The translations under genes were made by a program, and so were the position numbers. Source: Rhizobium oryziradicis (GTDB lineage Bacteria; Pseudomonadota; Alphaproteobacteria; Rhizobiales; Rhizobiaceae). Taken from it: a stretch of 64,000 nucleotides of DNA. The notes under the pieces are model-generated. The model had not been told where the DNA came from, made no database searches, and saw nothing but the letters and a program-made list of their open reading frames with translations. Location: assembly GCF_001939045.1 (NCBI RefSeq), contig NZ_MKIM01000027.1:434001-498000 (forward strand), in the 5' to 3' direction. Below, in pieces: positions 38,419 to 48,537 of this stretch (its first letter is position 1; each line of letters begins with the position of its first letter).

Positions 38419-39816
38419 ATGAACCAGGTTTCACTTGCAAAAGCTGGCGGCAACGCTGCTGGTTGGGGCAGCCATTTTCGCGCAACGCTGGCGTTGGGGA
38501 TTCCATTGGTGGGTGCACAGCTCGCCCAATTGGCCATTCACACCACCGATGTGGTGATTGTGGGCCGTCTGGGGGCCGAATCCCTGGCAGCTCTGGTTTT
38601 GGCCGGACAGTTTTTCTTCACTGTGTTTATTTTTGGCTCCGGCTTTGCCATCGCCGTTATGCCCATGGTGGCAAATGCTTACGGTAAGGGCGACGTGCGG
38701 CTGGCCCGACGCTCGATCCGCATGGGCTTGTGGGTGTCGCTGGCCTATAGCGTGTTGATGTGGCCGCTGTTTCATTATTCGCAAAATGTGCTTTTGGCCC
38801 TTGGGCAGGTGCCGCATGTGGCCGAGCTGGCATCAAGCTATATTCGCATCATGTGGATCAGCCTGCCTGCGGCGCTTGTGGTTGCGGTTATGCGCGCGCT
38901 GGTGAGCGCCATCGGCCGGGCGCAGATTGTGCTCTACATTACCATTGCGACGCTGCTGCTGAATGCCGGTCTCGCCTATTGCGTGGTGCTGGGGCATTTT
39001 GGCTTTCCAGCCTTTGGCATTCTCGGTGCCGCATGGGTTGCGGTGACGGTTAATATCTTTGCCATGCTGGCCATGGCGGCCTATTTGCACTTCAACAGCA
39101 TGACCCGCAAATATGAGCTGTTTGTACGCTTCTGGCGGCCCGATTGGGAGGCGCTGCACGATGTCATCCACCTTGGCCTGCCCATTGGCGTCACCGTGCT
39201 TGCCGAAGCGGGCCTGTTTACCGCCGCCTCCTTGCTGATGGGGTCAATCGGAACGATTGAGCTGGCCGCTCATGGCATTGCACTGCAATTGGCCTCGATT
39301 GCTTTCATGATTCCGCTTGGCCTTGCGCAGGCAGCCACGGTGCGGGTCGGTGTGGCCCATGGCCGTGGCGATTTTGCCAATGTGGTGCGGGCCTCTATTG
39401 CTGTGGTGTGCATTGCGGCCACACTTTCGCTTTGCGGCGGCTTGTTGTTCTTTTTCTTCTCCAATGAGCTAAGCGGCCTGTTTTTGGATCGCGGCCGTGA
39501 CGATGCCGCAGCTGTGCTGGATTATGCCGCCCCTTTGGTGGTCGTTGCCGGTATTTTTCAGCTGGTCGATGGCTTGCAGGCCATTGCGGCTGGCTTGTTG
39601 CGTGGCCTCAAGGATGCCAGAGTGCCGATGATTTTGGCGCTGATTTCCTATTGGCCCATCGGGTTTGTGCTGGCCTGGTTTATGGCCTTTCCGCTTGGGC
39701 TTGGCGGCCTTGGTGTGTGGTTTGGCTTTTTGATTGGCTTGTCCAGCGCCGCCATCATGCTCGGCCTTCGTTTCATCTTACGACTTCGCCATGAAATGCG
39801 GATCGCCGCCATTTAG
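38419..39816 (+). CDS. MATE-family efflux transporter
   Basis: 465 residues with twelve membrane segments in two bundles (about 20-230 and 245-455). NorM-like start PLVGAQLAQLAIHTTDVVIVGRLG and HGIALQLASIAFMIPLGLAQAATVRVG in the second half. Exports cationic compounds with H+ or Na+. ATG at 38419 chosen to match the family N-terminus. 12 bases separate it from the VC0807-like gene, so the two form an operon. Confidence 0.92.
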   Translation: MNQVSLAKAGGNAAGWGSHFRATLALGIPLVGAQLAQLAIHTTDVVIVGRLGAESLAALVLAGQFFFTVFIFGSGFAIAVMPMVANAYGKGDVRLARRSIRMGLWVSLAYSVLMWPLFHYSQNVLLALGQVPHVAELASSYIRIMWISLPAALVVAVMRALVSAIGRAQIVLYITIATLLLNAGLAYCVVLGHFGFPAFGILGAAWVAVTVNIFAMLAMAAYLHFNSMTRKYELFVRFWRPDWEALHDVIHLGLPIGVTVLAEAGLFTAASLLMGSIGTIELAAHGIALQLASIAFMIPLGLAQAATVRVGVAHGRGDFANVVRASIAVVCIAATLSLCGGLLFFFFSNELSGLFLDRGRDDAAAVLDYAAPLVVVAGIFQLVDGLQAIAAGLLRGLKDARVPMILALISYWPIGFVLAWFMAFPLGLGGLGVWFGFLIGLSSAAIMLGLRFILRLRHEMRIAAI

Positions 39817-39828
39817 AGGAAAGCTGCC

Positions 39829-40422
39829 GTGTTGAAAGACATTGTTGTGAGTGCAGGTCTGCCGTATCTCACTTATCTGTTTTTGTCTTCGCATGGTGTT
39901 TCAACGGTGGTCGCCCTCGCAGTCGGGGCGATTTTCCCGATCGGTTCGATTGTCATCGCCTTTGTGCGCAGCCGCCGCATTCAGGCCATTGGCATTTTAA
40001 CCCTTGCCGCAACACTGGCATCGGTGATCACCAGCCTTTATTTCAACAGTCCCTATCTGGCGCTTGCCAAGGGATCGTTGATCACCGGGTGTGTCGGTCT
40101 GGTGTTTGGTCTGTCCCTGTTTGCCAAACGGCCTTTGATTTTCTATCTCAAATCCAGTGATGCTGAAGGGCGCGCGCGCGCCGAGGAACTTTGGCAAACC
40201 GCCCCGCAATTTCGCAAGGCCATGCGTGTCATCACCACTGTCTGGTGCGTCGGCTTGATGTGTGAGGCGGGATTGCGCCTTGTGCTCATTCCGCTTTTGC
40301 CCATTGATGTTTTTCTGCCTGTCAGCGAAGTGATGTGGATTGCCTGCTTTGCGCTGCTGATGGCCTGGAGCTACCGCTATGGCCGCCGCAAAACCGCAGA
40401 GGGTCGAGTGTCGTCGTCTTGA
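39829..40422 (+). CDS. VC0807-like membrane protein
   Basis: 197 residues with five to six membrane segments; the layout and the KRPLIFYLKSSDAEGRARAEELW stretch (in part) are those of the VC0807 family of unknown function. GTG start at 39829 follows AGAGGAAAG. Probably cotranscribed with the MATE gene and ended by the hairpin at 40443. Confidence 0.75.
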   Translation: MLKDIVVSAGLPYLTYLFLSSHGVSTVVALAVGAIFPIGSIVIAFVRSRRIQAIGILTLAATLASVITSLYFNSPYLALAKGSLITGCVGLVFGLSLFAKRPLIFYLKSSDAEGRARAEELWQTAPQFRKAMRVITTVWCVGLMCEAGLRLVLIPLLPIDVFLPVSEVMWIACFALLMAWSYRYGRRKTAEGRVSSS

Positions 40423-40442
40423 TGTATTGCTCAAGAATCAAA

Positions 40443-40478
40443 TAAGCCGACCAAGTGATTGGTCGGCTTATGTTTTTT
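40443..40478. terminator. Terminator between the VC0807-like gene and carA
   Basis: Perfect 12-bp stem TAAGCCGACCAA / TTGGTCGGCTTA with GTGA loop, followed on plus by TGTTTTTT. Serves the plus-strand gene and could also end carA from the other side. Confidence 0.85.
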
Positions 40479-40495
40479 AGCGTTCAAATCCGGTT

Positions 40496-41716
40496 TTAAC
40501 GTTCAGACAAAGCCGCTTCGCCCTTGTTTTCGCGCACCATGTTGATGAAGCGGCGGAACAGGTAGTGGCTGTCTTGCGGGCCGGGCGATGCTTCCGGGTG
40601 ATGCTGGACCGAGAACACATTTTTGTCGGTCAGGCGCAGGCCGCAATTGGTGTTGTCGAACAGCGAAATGTGAGTCTCTTCAACGCCTTCTGGCAAAGAC
40701 TTGGAATCCACCGCGAAGCCGTGGTTCATCGAAACGATCTCAACCTTGCCGGTGGTGAAATCCTTGACCGGATGGTTCGCGCCATGATGGCCCTGATGCA
40801 TCTTCTCGGTCTTGGCACCAAGGGCCAGACCCAGCATCTGGTGGCCAAGGCAGATCCCAAACATGGGAATGTCTGTCTTGATCAACTCCTGAATGACTGG
40901 AACCGCATATTCACCCGTGGCGGCTGGATCTCCGGGGCCGTTGGAGAGGAAAATGCCATCGGGCTTCAGCGCAATAATATCAGCAGCACTGGTGTTGGCA
41001 GGCACAACCGTGACCTTGCAGTTCAGGCCGGTAAACAGGCGAAGGATATTGCGCTTGACGCCAAAATCCATGCAGACAATGTGATAGGCAACGTCGGCAT
41101 CTGCCAGTTCGCTGACGCCTTCGTTCCATACCCATGGCTTTTCATTCCACACCGACGACTGGCCAGAGGAGGCCACCTTGGCAAGATCCAGACCTTCAAG
41201 ACCGCTCCAGGCCTTTGCTTTGGCTTTCAGATCGTCAATATCGAAATTGCCGTTGGCGTCATGGGCAATCACGGCGTTTGGCGCACCGTTTTCGCGGATC
41301 CATGCGGTCAGCGCGCGGGTATCAACACCCGACAGACCAATGATGCCGCGGGCCTTCAGCCATGCATCGAGATGCTTGGAGGCGCGATAATTGGATGGCT
41401 CGGTGATGTCGGCTTTGAAAATGGTGCCGACCGCACCGTGGCGGGCAGCCGGTGTCAGGTCTTCAATATCTTCTTCATTGGTGCCGACATTGCCGATATG
41501 CGGGAAGGTGAAGGTGACGATCTGGCCGAGATAGGAGGGGTCGGTGAGGATTTCCTCATAGCCGGTCAGCGCTGTGTTAAAAACCACTTCGGCCTGAACG
41601 ATACCGGTTGCGCCAACGCCCTGACCTTCAATGACCGTTCCATCGGCCAGAACGAGAAGGGCAGTGGGCTTGGCTGTGGTCCAGGGGGCGGTGGGCGATG
41701 GCGATGTAGCGGTCAT
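40496..41716 (-). CDS. carA: Carbamoyl-phosphate synthase small subunit
   Basis: 406 residues. N-terminal CarA domain (ALLVLADGTVIEGQGVG; FTFPHIGNVGTNEED) and C-terminal class I glutamine amidotransferase with catalytic Cys in FGICLGHQML (about 290) and His/Glu in VQHHPEASPG. It hydrolyses glutamine and passes ammonia to CarB, encoded 6 kb away. Start at 41716 follows GGAACGGAT; longer frames lack CarA homology. Confidence 0.96.
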   Translation of the reverse strand: MTATSPSPTAPWTTAKPTALLVLADGTVIEGQGVGATGIVQAEVVFNTALTGYEEILTDPSYLGQIVTFTFPHIGNVGTNEEDIEDLTPAARHGAVGTIFKADITEPSNYRASKHLDAWLKARGIIGLSGVDTRALTAWIRENGAPNAVIAHDANGNFDIDDLKAKAKAWSGLEGLDLAKVASSGQSSVWNEKPWVWNEGVSELADADVAYHIVCMDFGVKRNILRLFTGLNCKVTVVPANTSAADIIALKPDGIFLSNGPGDPAATGEYAVPVIQELIKTDIPMFGICLGHQMLGLALGAKTEKMHQGHHGANHPVKDFTTGKVEIVSMNHGFAVDSKSLPEGVEETHISLFDNTNCGLRLTDKNVFSVQHHPEASPGPQDSHYLFRRFINMVRENKGEAALSER

Positions 41717-42041
41717 ATCCGTTCCTTTTCCAGCCTTTTGCCCCGGCGCATCAAAACCGGCGGCGCGTGGCCTTATATGTGTGCCAAGTGTCCTCACGCA
41801 GCAGATGAATGCGCGTGCGGGAACCTGATGTCGATGTGTGTGCAGGCGATGGTACATAGACGACAAGTGTGGGGCAGGTCAATTGTTCCCTGGGTAAAAC
41901 AAGTGGGATTCGGGTCTCGAAGCTGGATCTCGGCATGCAATTTTGTGCGGAGCAGCCAAGTGCAGCTTGTTGTGAGGTACGATTTGTATCAGAGTTTCTC
42001 TCTGTGCGCATTGGTAGGGGGCTATTTCAAAGGAGGGCTCA
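41717..42041. other. Divergent promoter region carA / hydrolase
   Basis: 325 bases with both promoters. No conserved operator, leader ORF or hairpin stood out. Confidence 0.4.
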
Positions 42042-43037
42042 GTGCCTATTGGCTTCCAAACGGGAATGAGCTTTGACGAGACACGGCTGAATTGGGATGC
42101 CTCCGGTGCCCGGCCTTTGGCTTGGTCGCTGTGGTATCCGGCAGAAGATCATGTTGGTGCAGTTCACCCCACTGATACGTCATGGTTTAAACAACACCCG
42201 GTCGCATATGGTGCCAAGCCACGTTTAACGGACAATCCTTTTCGTTTGGTTTTGCTCTCGCATGGAAGCGGTGCCACCCCATCAGCAATGGAATGGCTGG
42301 CTTATGGGCTCGCACAGCAAGGCTTTGTGGCTCTTGCTGCCCATCATCACGGCCATACTGGTTCGGAGCCGTATCGGGCCGAAGGGTTTCTTTGTATGTG
42401 GGAGCGGGCGAGAGATTTGAGCGCGCTTTTAAGTGACGAGAGCTGGCGACACGCGCTCGGTGCGCCGATAGATGATCGAGTCCATGTTGCTGGTTTCTCT
42501 GCCGGTGCCTATACGGCTATGCTTCTCATGGGCGCGCGTGTTGCTTATTCGCAATTTGAACCCGACAACCCGGTTAAAAGCCCTATCCGAGGTCCAAGAG
42601 AATTTCCTGACCTTGTCGATGAACTTCCAAAACTCCAGAGGAGCAAAGTCTTTCGCGAATCATGGGACCGGCGGCGCGATAGTTATGCCGATGCCCGAAT
42701 TGCGTGCGCATTGGTGATCGCACCGGGAAGGTCGGTACTTGGTTTTGATATCGACAGTTTACATCAAGTTCGCAAGCCCCTTCTGCTGATTGGCGGCGAC
42801 GCTGATACGGTTGCGCCGCCGCAGGAGTGCTGCAAATGGCTGCACGACAATGTTTCGTCCATCGCAATCAGCATCATCAAACGTGGGGCAGGCCATTATA
42901 CCTTTCTGTCAGAAGGAACCCTTGCGGGGATACAGGCTGCACCTGAGTTGTTTCTTGATCATGCCGATTTGCAACGTGAAGCAGTACATAAGCATGTTGT
43001 TGGATTGGCTGCTGATTTTTTTGCTCTGCCACGATAA
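42042..43037 (+). CDS. Alpha/beta hydrolase (dienelactone hydrolase-like)
   Basis: 331 residues, no signal peptide. Nucleophile elbow GFSAGAYTA (Ser about 151), oxyanion/His stretch LLSHGSGATPS (about 70), acid in LLIGGDADTVAPP (about 250) and catalytic His in GAGHYTFLSE (about 288). Resembles the predicted dienelactone hydrolase group. GTG start at 42042 with AAAGGAGGG just upstream. Composition is slightly more AT-rich than neighbours. Substrate unknown. Confidence 0.82.
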   Translation: MPIGFQTGMSFDETRLNWDASGARPLAWSLWYPAEDHVGAVHPTDTSWFKQHPVAYGAKPRLTDNPFRLVLLSHGSGATPSAMEWLAYGLAQQGFVALAAHHHGHTGSEPYRAEGFLCMWERARDLSALLSDESWRHALGAPIDDRVHVAGFSAGAYTAMLLMGARVAYSQFEPDNPVKSPIRGPREFPDLVDELPKLQRSKVFRESWDRRRDSYADARIACALVIAPGRSVLGFDIDSLHQVRKPLLLIGGDADTVAPPQECCKWLHDNVSSIAISIIKRGAGHYTFLSEGTLAGIQAAPELFLDHADLQREAVHKHVVGLAADFFALPR

Positions 43038-43207
43038 AATTCGTTAAGTACGGCCTTTGAGGTTATTTTCTCATCAATCAATCAAACAATCGATTTCCCG
43101 ACCCTGTTCCAGCAGACTTTCATTGCGCGTCTTAGCAGACAGAGGTATCACCACGCTAAAATAGATGGCGCTTTGGCATTTTCTGCCGCCCAACAAGGAG
43201 AAAAGAC

Positions 43208-43663
43208 ATGTTACGTGAGGATCTGACCGCCGCTCTCAAGGATGCGATGAAGGCCAAGGAAACCCGCAAACTCTCCACCATTCGCCTGGTGCAGGCGGCC
43301 ATCAAGGACCGCGACATTGCCAACCGTGGCGAGGGCAAGGCTGAGTTGAGCGACGACGACATCTTGCAGCTCATGGCCAAGCTGGTCAAACAGCGCGAAG
43401 AATCAGCCAAGATCTATGAAGACAATGCCCGCCCCGAACTGGCCGCTCAGGAACGCGAAGAAGTCGCGATCATCAAGACATTTATGCCCGAGCAGATGAG
43501 CGACGAAAAAGTGCGCGAAGCGATTGCTGGCGTGATCACCGAGATCAACGCCGAAGGCATGCGCGACATGGGCAAAGTGGTGGCCGCCTTGAAAGAGCGC
43601 TATGCCGGGCAAATGGATTTTGCCAAGGCATCCGGCGTGGTGAAGCAGCTTTTGACGAAGTAA
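43208..43663 (+). CDS. GatB/YqeY-domain protein
   Basis: 151 residues of the YqeY family: MLREDLTAALKDAMKAKE, RLVQAAIKDRDIANR and the C-terminal DMGKVVAALKERYAGQMDFA. All-helical, like the tail domain of GatB, thought to act in tRNA-dependent amidation or as a tRNA-binding helper. AAGGAGAAAAGAC precedes the ATG. In many bacteria it lies between carA and dnaG/rpoD, as here. Confidence 0.9.
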   Translation: MLREDLTAALKDAMKAKETRKLSTIRLVQAAIKDRDIANRGEGKAELSDDDILQLMAKLVKQREESAKIYEDNARPELAAQEREEVAIIKTFMPEQMSDEKVREAIAGVITEINAEGMRDMGKVVAALKERYAGQMDFAKASGVVKQLLTK

Positions 43664-43687
43664 GCGGCTGTCGCCGCGGCGGGTTTT

Positions 43688-43722
43688 GCCGAGTAAAGGT
43701 CAGCCATTGACGGCCCGCTTTT
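43688..43722. terminator. Hairpin between convergent genes
   Basis: Arms GCCGAGTAAA / TTTACTCGGC (10 bp) around a loop with its own small stem, between yqeY and the methyltransferase. No long U tract. Confidence 0.5.
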
Positions 43723-43743
43723 ACTCGGCGCGTTCATAGTACG

Positions 43744-44541
43744 TTATTGATTTTTTACGCTCAGAAACAGCCCGAACTGCTTTTCAGTTTCCAACGCACC
43801 CTTTCCTGCAACAAATTCCTTTGCGATCGCATCGCGAAGATTGGCAAGCTGATTTTCATCCGCCTCGTCGCCGGGCGGAAAGGACGTCAGCATCATGAAG
43901 ACATCCTCCGGATCGGTGATATGAAGCCGAGCCGGATGTTGGCTCATCCTGACATTGCCAAATTGGGCGCTCAACATGCGATTCGCATGGTCAAAGCCAA
44001 AAACGCTGGCGACGGGGTTGTGGGGTGGGCTGCCGAAAACCGTCGCCAGTTGATAGATTTTAGCCGAGTCTCCGATGCCGTTTGTTGTCACGGCCAAAAA
44101 GCCGCCTGGCTTGAGCAGGCGATGCATGTCCGCGATGGCTTTTTCCAGATCGGGCACATGATACAGCATGTGCATTGCAATGATCGCGTCAAAAGATTGG
44201 TCTTCAAATGGTAGGGCACTGGCATCGGCTTGTTGACATTTGAAAGCGCCAAAGTTCAGAGGTTCGCAACGCGCTTGCGCTTCTTTCACCATGCCCTCCG
44301 AGAGGTCGCACAGGGTTAAATCCAACGTCTTCGGCAATTTGTCACGCGCGGATGACCAAAACCAGCCAGGGCCGCAGCCAATATCCAGAACGTGATCGCC
44401 ATTTTTGAGCGGTAATTGACTGGCAATCCATGGAAACCAGCTAACATCACTGATCGTGTACTTGGTAACAAGGCGCGCGCGGGCTGCAAGTTTGTCACTG
44501 TTGCCATATTGCTTGCGATTATCATGGGCTGCGATAGACAT
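43744..44541 (-). CDS. Class I SAM-dependent methyltransferase (UbiE-like)
   Basis: 265 residues from ATG 44541 (GGAGA upstream). SAM loop VLDIGCGPGWFW (about 55), DLSEGMVKEAQ, DASALPFEDQSFDAIIAMHM (about 120) and LKPGGFLAVTT (about 150), the Methyltransf_11 pattern. Substrate unknown. Stands alone before bioB with a 216-base gap that carries a stable hairpin near 44713-44737. Confidence 0.85.
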   Translation of the reverse strand: MSIAAHDNRKQYGNSDKLAARARLVTKYTISDVSWFPWIASQLPLKNGDHVLDIGCGPGWFWSSARDKLPKTLDLTLCDLSEGMVKEAQARCEPLNFGAFKCQQADASALPFEDQSFDAIIAMHMLYHVPDLEKAIADMHRLLKPGGFLAVTTNGIGDSAKIYQLATVFGSPPHNPVASVFGFDHANRMLSAQFGNVRMSQHPARLHITDPEDVFMMLTSFPPGDEADENQLANLRDAIAKEFVAGKGALETEKQFGLFLSVKNQ

Positions 44542-44712
44542 GAGCGTGTCTCCATGACGGATAGGTCGTGTCTTCAGACTTGAAATCTTTCTTTCTCGCC
44601 TGACACTCCAAGGCATTGTTGTGGAGATTTAAACTCCTTTTGCTGCTTTGAATAGCGAGGCGCATTCTTCCAGTGATCACATTTGAAAAGCGTTGCTTAA
44701 CATCATTTGTTT

Positions 44713-44737
44713 GTGCCCGTTGGTAGGCAACGGGCAC
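44713..44737. other. Hairpin downstream of bioB
   Basis: Perfect 10-bp stem GTGCCCGTTG / CAACGGGCAC 20 bases past the bioB stop, without a U tract. Perhaps an RNA 3'-end stabiliser or a weak terminator. Confidence 0.45.
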
Positions 44738-44757
44738 GGCTTCGGTGGGGTGCCGCT

Positions 44758-45735
44758 CTATTCGGCCGCAACAGCCTGCCCTTGCTCGACCCAAGGGCCG
44801 ATGGCGTTGAACAAGTCATCATCCGCGCTTGGGCCTGCGTTCGGCGTGGTCAGCAGGGTATCGCCGTAGAAAACGGAATTGGCTCCGGCCATCAGACAGA
44901 GAATTTGTGCCTCTCTGTTGAGCGCTGAGCGACCAGCGGACAGCCGCACCATGCTTGTGGGCATAACAATACGCGCGGTGGCCACCATGCGCACCAGTTC
45001 CAGCGGATCAATCCGCGGGCGGTTGGCAAGCGGCGTGCCGGCCACTGGCACCAGCGCGTTGATGGGCACGCTTTCGGGATGCGGTGTCATGTTGGCAAGC
45101 ACATGCAGCATGGATGCGCGATCGCGCACCGTTTCACCCATGCCGATAATGCCGCCGCAGCACAGCTCAATATTATAGGCGCGCACGGTTGCCAGCGTAT
45201 CCAGCCGGTCTTCGTAGGTACGCGTGGAGATAATATCGCCGTAAAATTCCGGGCTGGTATCGAGATTGTGGTTATAGGCCGTGAGACCCGCCTGCGCCAA
45301 TTGCTCGGCCTGATGCGGCTGCAACATGCCCAAGGTCACGCAGGCCTCCATACCAAGCGCGCGCACGCCGCGCACCATGGTCAAAACAGCATCGAATTCC
45401 TTGCCATCGCGCACTTGCCGCCACGCAGCCCCCATGCAGAAGCGATCTGCCCCGGCATCCCGCGCCCGTTTGGCGAGCGTGAGAACGCTATCCGGGTTCA
45501 TCAACCTGTCTTTTGTCAGGGCCACATCGCGGTGATGGGCGGACTGAGGGCAATAGGCGCAATCTTCCGGGCAGCCTCCGGTTTTGATCGAAAGCAGGCT
45601 GGCCTTTTGCACGTGGTTGGGATCATGATGCTGTCGGTGAACGGCGTTGGCGCGCCCCACCAGCGCCAGAAGCGGCTGGTTGTGCACGGCCACAATGTTG
45701 TCCACGCTCCAGTCGTGTCTTATATCTGCGCTCAT
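44758..45735 (-). CDS. bioB: Biotin synthase
   Basis: 325 residues. Radical-SAM enzyme that inserts sulfur into dethiobiotin. CxxxCxxC cluster in [16 protein letters not shown] (about 60), second-cluster Cys in CVTLGML and [10 protein letters not shown], and [15 protein letters not shown]. The ATG at 45735 overlaps the bioY stop (ATGA), so coupled. Only bioB lies here; bioF, D and A are not in the window, so the operon pairs uptake with the last synthesis step. Confidence 0.95.
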   Translation of the reverse strand: MSADIRHDWSVDNIVAVHNQPLLALVGRANAVHRQHHDPNHVQKASLLSIKTGGCPEDCAYCPQSAHHRDVALTKDRLMNPDSVLTLAKRARDAGADRFCMGAAWRQVRDGKEFDAVLTMVRGVRALGMEACVTLGMLQPHQAEQLAQAGLTAYNHNLDTSPEFYGDIISTRTYEDRLDTLATVRAYNIELCCGGIIGMGETVRDRASMLHVLANMTPHPESVPINALVPVAGTPLANRPRIDPLELVRMVATARIVMPTSMVRLSAGRSALNREAQILCLMAGANSVFYGDTLLTTPNAGPSADDDLFNAIGPWVEQGQAVAAE

Positions 45736-46301
45736 GCCTGCATTCCCGATGATGTTTGGCCGCTCTTTGCAATCAGGGTGGTGATCATCACCGCCAAGGC
45801 ACATTTCACCAGATCGCCCACCAAAAATGGCGCAAGACCCGCTGCCAGAAGTTTTTCGGATGGCACAAAAGCCCAAAGGCCAAGCAGGCCCGCGCCATAA
45901 ATCACAATAAGGCCAGCAAGGCAGGCCATGCACCGTTGCAGCAGCGGTTTGCCATGGCCCAGCACGCCCACCAGGCATGCGGCAATGAAATAGCCCAAAA
46001 GATAACCGCCGGTTGGTCCCATCATATAGGCAAGGCCCACGCCGCGCTCTGGACTGCCGGAAAAGACTGGCATTCCGGTGGCACCTGCTGCCAGATAGGC
46101 CGCAAAAATCGCGGTGGACAATCTCGGCCCAAGAATCAGCGCGAAGCTCATCACGGCCAGCGTGTGCAGGGTCATGGGCACGGGCCAGAACGGAATCTGC
46201 ACCTTTGCCGCCAGCGTCATGAGGCCCACGCCAATCACAACAACAGCTGCCTTTTCAATGGGTCGAATGGCCGGTTTGTCTTTGAGTAAATCCGTCAGCA
46301 A
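45732..46301 (-). CDS. bioY: Biotin transporter substrate-binding component BioY
   Basis: 189 residues, six membrane segments. BioY family signature [14 protein letters not shown] (about 35) and [15 protein letters not shown] (about 95). S-component of an ECF-type transporter; BioM/BioN are not seen nearby, and solitary BioY can transport by itself. A BioR-like operator lies 37 bases upstream of the start. Confidence 0.9.
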   Translation of the reverse strand: MLTDLLKDKPAIRPIEKAAVVVIGVGLMTLAAKVQIPFWPVPMTLHTLAVMSFALILGPRLSTAIFAAYLAAGATGMPVFSGSPERGVGLAYMMGPTGGYLLGYFIAACLVGVLGHGKPLLQRCMACLAGLIVIYGAGLLGLWAFVPSEKLLAAGLAPFLVGDLVKCALAVMITTLIAKSGQTSSGMQA

Positions 46302-46337
46302 GTGCTCTCTCCGGGTATTTATTGATAAAAAGATAAA

Positions 46338-46347
46338 CTATCTATAA
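46338..46347. promoter_or_regulatory. Likely BioR operator before bioYB
   Basis: TTATAGATAG on minus matches the alphaproteobacterial BioR box TTATMKATAA at nine of ten positions. It sits in the promoter region of bioY. BioR is a GntR-family repressor; its gene is not in this window. Confidence 0.6.
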
Positions 46348-46527
46348 TCTACAATTGCTTCAATTTATATGTCAATCACTGTTTCCGCTGTGTGCGGCTG
46401 CCGTCTGGGCGTGTATGACCAAGGGCCATGCAGTGCTGGCCATGTGGATAGCGGGTATTTCTCGCGAAATGCGTAGCGTTTGCTGCTGTGAAGTCCTATA
46501 TGGACAGATCATCCTCAAGGTTGCCCC

Positions 46528-48537
46528 ATGCGCTTTTCGAACGATTTTCTTGATGAAATCCGTGACCGCGTGCCGATTTCGGCCGTGATTGGCTCACGCG
46601 TGCCGTGGGATCGCAAGAAAACCAATGTGTCGCGTGGGGATTTTTGGGCTTGCTGCCCGTTCCATGGTGAAAAAAGCCCAAGCTTTCACTGCGAAGACCG
46701 CAAAGGCCGCTATCACTGCTTTGGCTGTGGTGTTTCTGGCGATCATTTTCGCTTTCTGACTGATCTGGAAGGCCTCAGCTTTCCCGAAGCCGTGGAGCGC
46801 ATTGCTGATATGGCGGGCGTTGCCATGCCAAAAGCCGATGTGCGCGACATTGAGCGCGAGCGCGAGCGCACCACGCTGCAAGATGTGATGGAGCTGGCCA
46901 CCCAGTATTTTCAAGATCAGCTGCAATCGGCCAATGGCGCGAAAGCCCGCGCGTACCTGCGCGAGCGCGGCCTATCTGGCCGTACCATCGAGACGTTTCG
47001 GCTGGGCTTTGCCACGGAAAGCCGCAATGCCTTGAAGGAATATCTGGCCGCCAAAGGCGTGCCGAAAGAGCAGATCGAGGCCTGTGGGCTGGTGGTGCAT
47101 GGACCGGATATTCCGGTGTCCTATGACCGTTTTCGTGACCGCATCATGTTTCCGATTCTGTCATCGCGTGACAAAGTGATTGCCTTTGGCGGTCGTGCCA
47201 TGTCGCCTGATGCGCCCGCGAAATATCTCAATTCCAACGAGACCGAGCTTTTTCACAAAGGCAGCGTGCTTTATAATTTTTCCCGCGCCCGGCGCTCCTT
47301 GCAAGGGGCGGAAGGGGCAGGCACCATCATTGCCGTAGAAGGCTATATGGATGTGATTGCGCTCTATCAGGCAGGCGTGGAAAATGCGGTCGCTCCGCTC
47401 GGCACGGCACTCACGGAAAACCAGCTGGAGCTGATGTGGAAAATGACGCCGCAGCCGGTGCTGTGCTTTGATGGCGATGGTGCGGGCCAGCGGGCGGCGT
47501 TTCGTGCCGTTGATCTCGCCTTGCCGCATCTCAAGCCCGGAAAAAGCGTGCGCTTTGCCATGCTGCCCGATGGTAAAGATCCGGACGATCTGGTGAAACA
47601 CGACGGACGTGCGCCGTTTGATCGGGTGCTTGCGGAAGCGCGCTCGCTGGATGACATGGTCTGGACCAAGGAGGTTGGCCAGGGCCGTTTTGAAACCCCT
47701 GAGCAGCGGGCCGAGCTGGAAGCGCGCTTGAAGCAGATTGTCACCGTGATTGCCGATGAAAATGTGCGCAAGCACTATCAGCAAAATGTGCGAGATCGTC
47801 TCTACGCCTTCTTTCAAGGCCAAAGCGGCGCAAGAGGCGGGCGTGGCAATTATGAACGCGGTGGCCCGGCTGCGCGCGGCGGGCCGCGCAATGGTGCGGG
47901 TGCGGGGCAGGGCGGTTTCCGCGGGGCGGCTCCCCGTGGTCCGACCTTGTCATCGGACCGGCTGACGCGCTCTGGCATTGTCAGCCGCAACCATGATCAG
48001 CCAACATTGCGAGAGAGCGTTCTGGCGTTGACCATCGTCAATCATCCGCAGCTTTTGCAGGAAGATTACGATGAAATTTCTGTGATCGATTTTGATAGCC
48101 GCGATTTGCAACGGCTGTGGCCTGCCGTGTTGACAGCAGTGGCTGATACGGGTGCGTGGTTGAGCCGGGAGGCGCTGTTTGAGCGGTTGTCCGCTGAAGG
48201 ATTTGACACGCTTCTTGCGGCGCTGGACCAGCAGATCCGCAATGCGCGGCTTTGGACGGCAACCACAGTGGCAGCGCTGGAGGATGCGCGCGAATGCTAC
48301 ATTCAGGCTTTGTCATTGTATAAGCGCTCAAAAGCGCTGAGGCGTCAGCGCATGGAGCTGGAGCGTGAAATTGCCGATGCCACGGAAGCGGGCGATGATA
48401 GCGGCATTGGCGGATTGCTGGCAGCGCTGCAGGAAGTACAGCTGGAAATCGTGCGGATGGAAAATCAGGAAGCGATTATTGATGGCTTCGGGGTGATGTC
48501 CGGCCGGGTCAAGGGGCCAGCTTATGGCAACAAATGA
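46528..48537 (+). CDS. dnaG: DNA primase
   Basis: 669 residues. Makes RNA primers at the replication fork. CHC2 zinc finger (CPFHGEKSPSFHCEDRKGRY then HCFGCG, about 40-65), RNA-polymerase core with TOPRIM motifs AVEGYMDVIALYQAG (about 272) and CFDGDGAGQRAA (about 315), a Gly/Arg-rich linker (about 430-475) and the DnaB-binding C-terminal helical domain. Followed by rpoD on the same strand after 595 bases. Confidence 0.96.
   Translation: MRFSNDFLDEIRDRVPISAVIGSRVPWDRKKTNVSRGDFWACCPFHGEKSPSFHCEDRKGRYHCFGCGVSGDHFRFLTDLEGLSFPEAVERIADMAGVAMPKADVRDIERERERTTLQDVMELATQYFQDQLQSANGAKARAYLRERGLSGRTIETFRLGFATESRNALKEYLAAKGVPKEQIEACGLVVHGPDIPVSYDRFRDRIMFPILSSRDKVIAFGGRAMSPDAPAKYLNSNETELFHKGSVLYNFSRARRSLQGAEGAGTIIAVEGYMDVIALYQAGVENAVAPLGTALTENQLELMWKMTPQPVLCFDGDGAGQRAAFRAVDLALPHLKPGKSVRFAMLPDGKDPDDLVKHDGRAPFDRVLAEARSLDDMVWTKEVGQGRFETPEQRAELEARLKQIVTVIADENVRKHYQQNVRDRLYAFFQGQSGARGGRGNYERGGPAARGGPRNGAGAGQGGFRGAAPRGPTLSSDRLTRSGIVSRNHDQPTLRESVLALTIVNHPQLLQEDYDEISVIDFDSRDLQRLWPAVLTAVADTGAWLSREALFERLSAEGFDTLLAALDQQIRNARLWTATTVAALEDARECYIQALSLYKRSKALRRQRMELEREIADATEAGDDSGIGGLLAALQEVQLEIVRMENQEAIIDGFGVMSGRVKGPAYGNK

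Noticed and set aside
40565-42076. 503-codon open frame antisense to carA
   Set aside because: Overlaps carA throughout, lacks a ribosome site and any recognisable domain.
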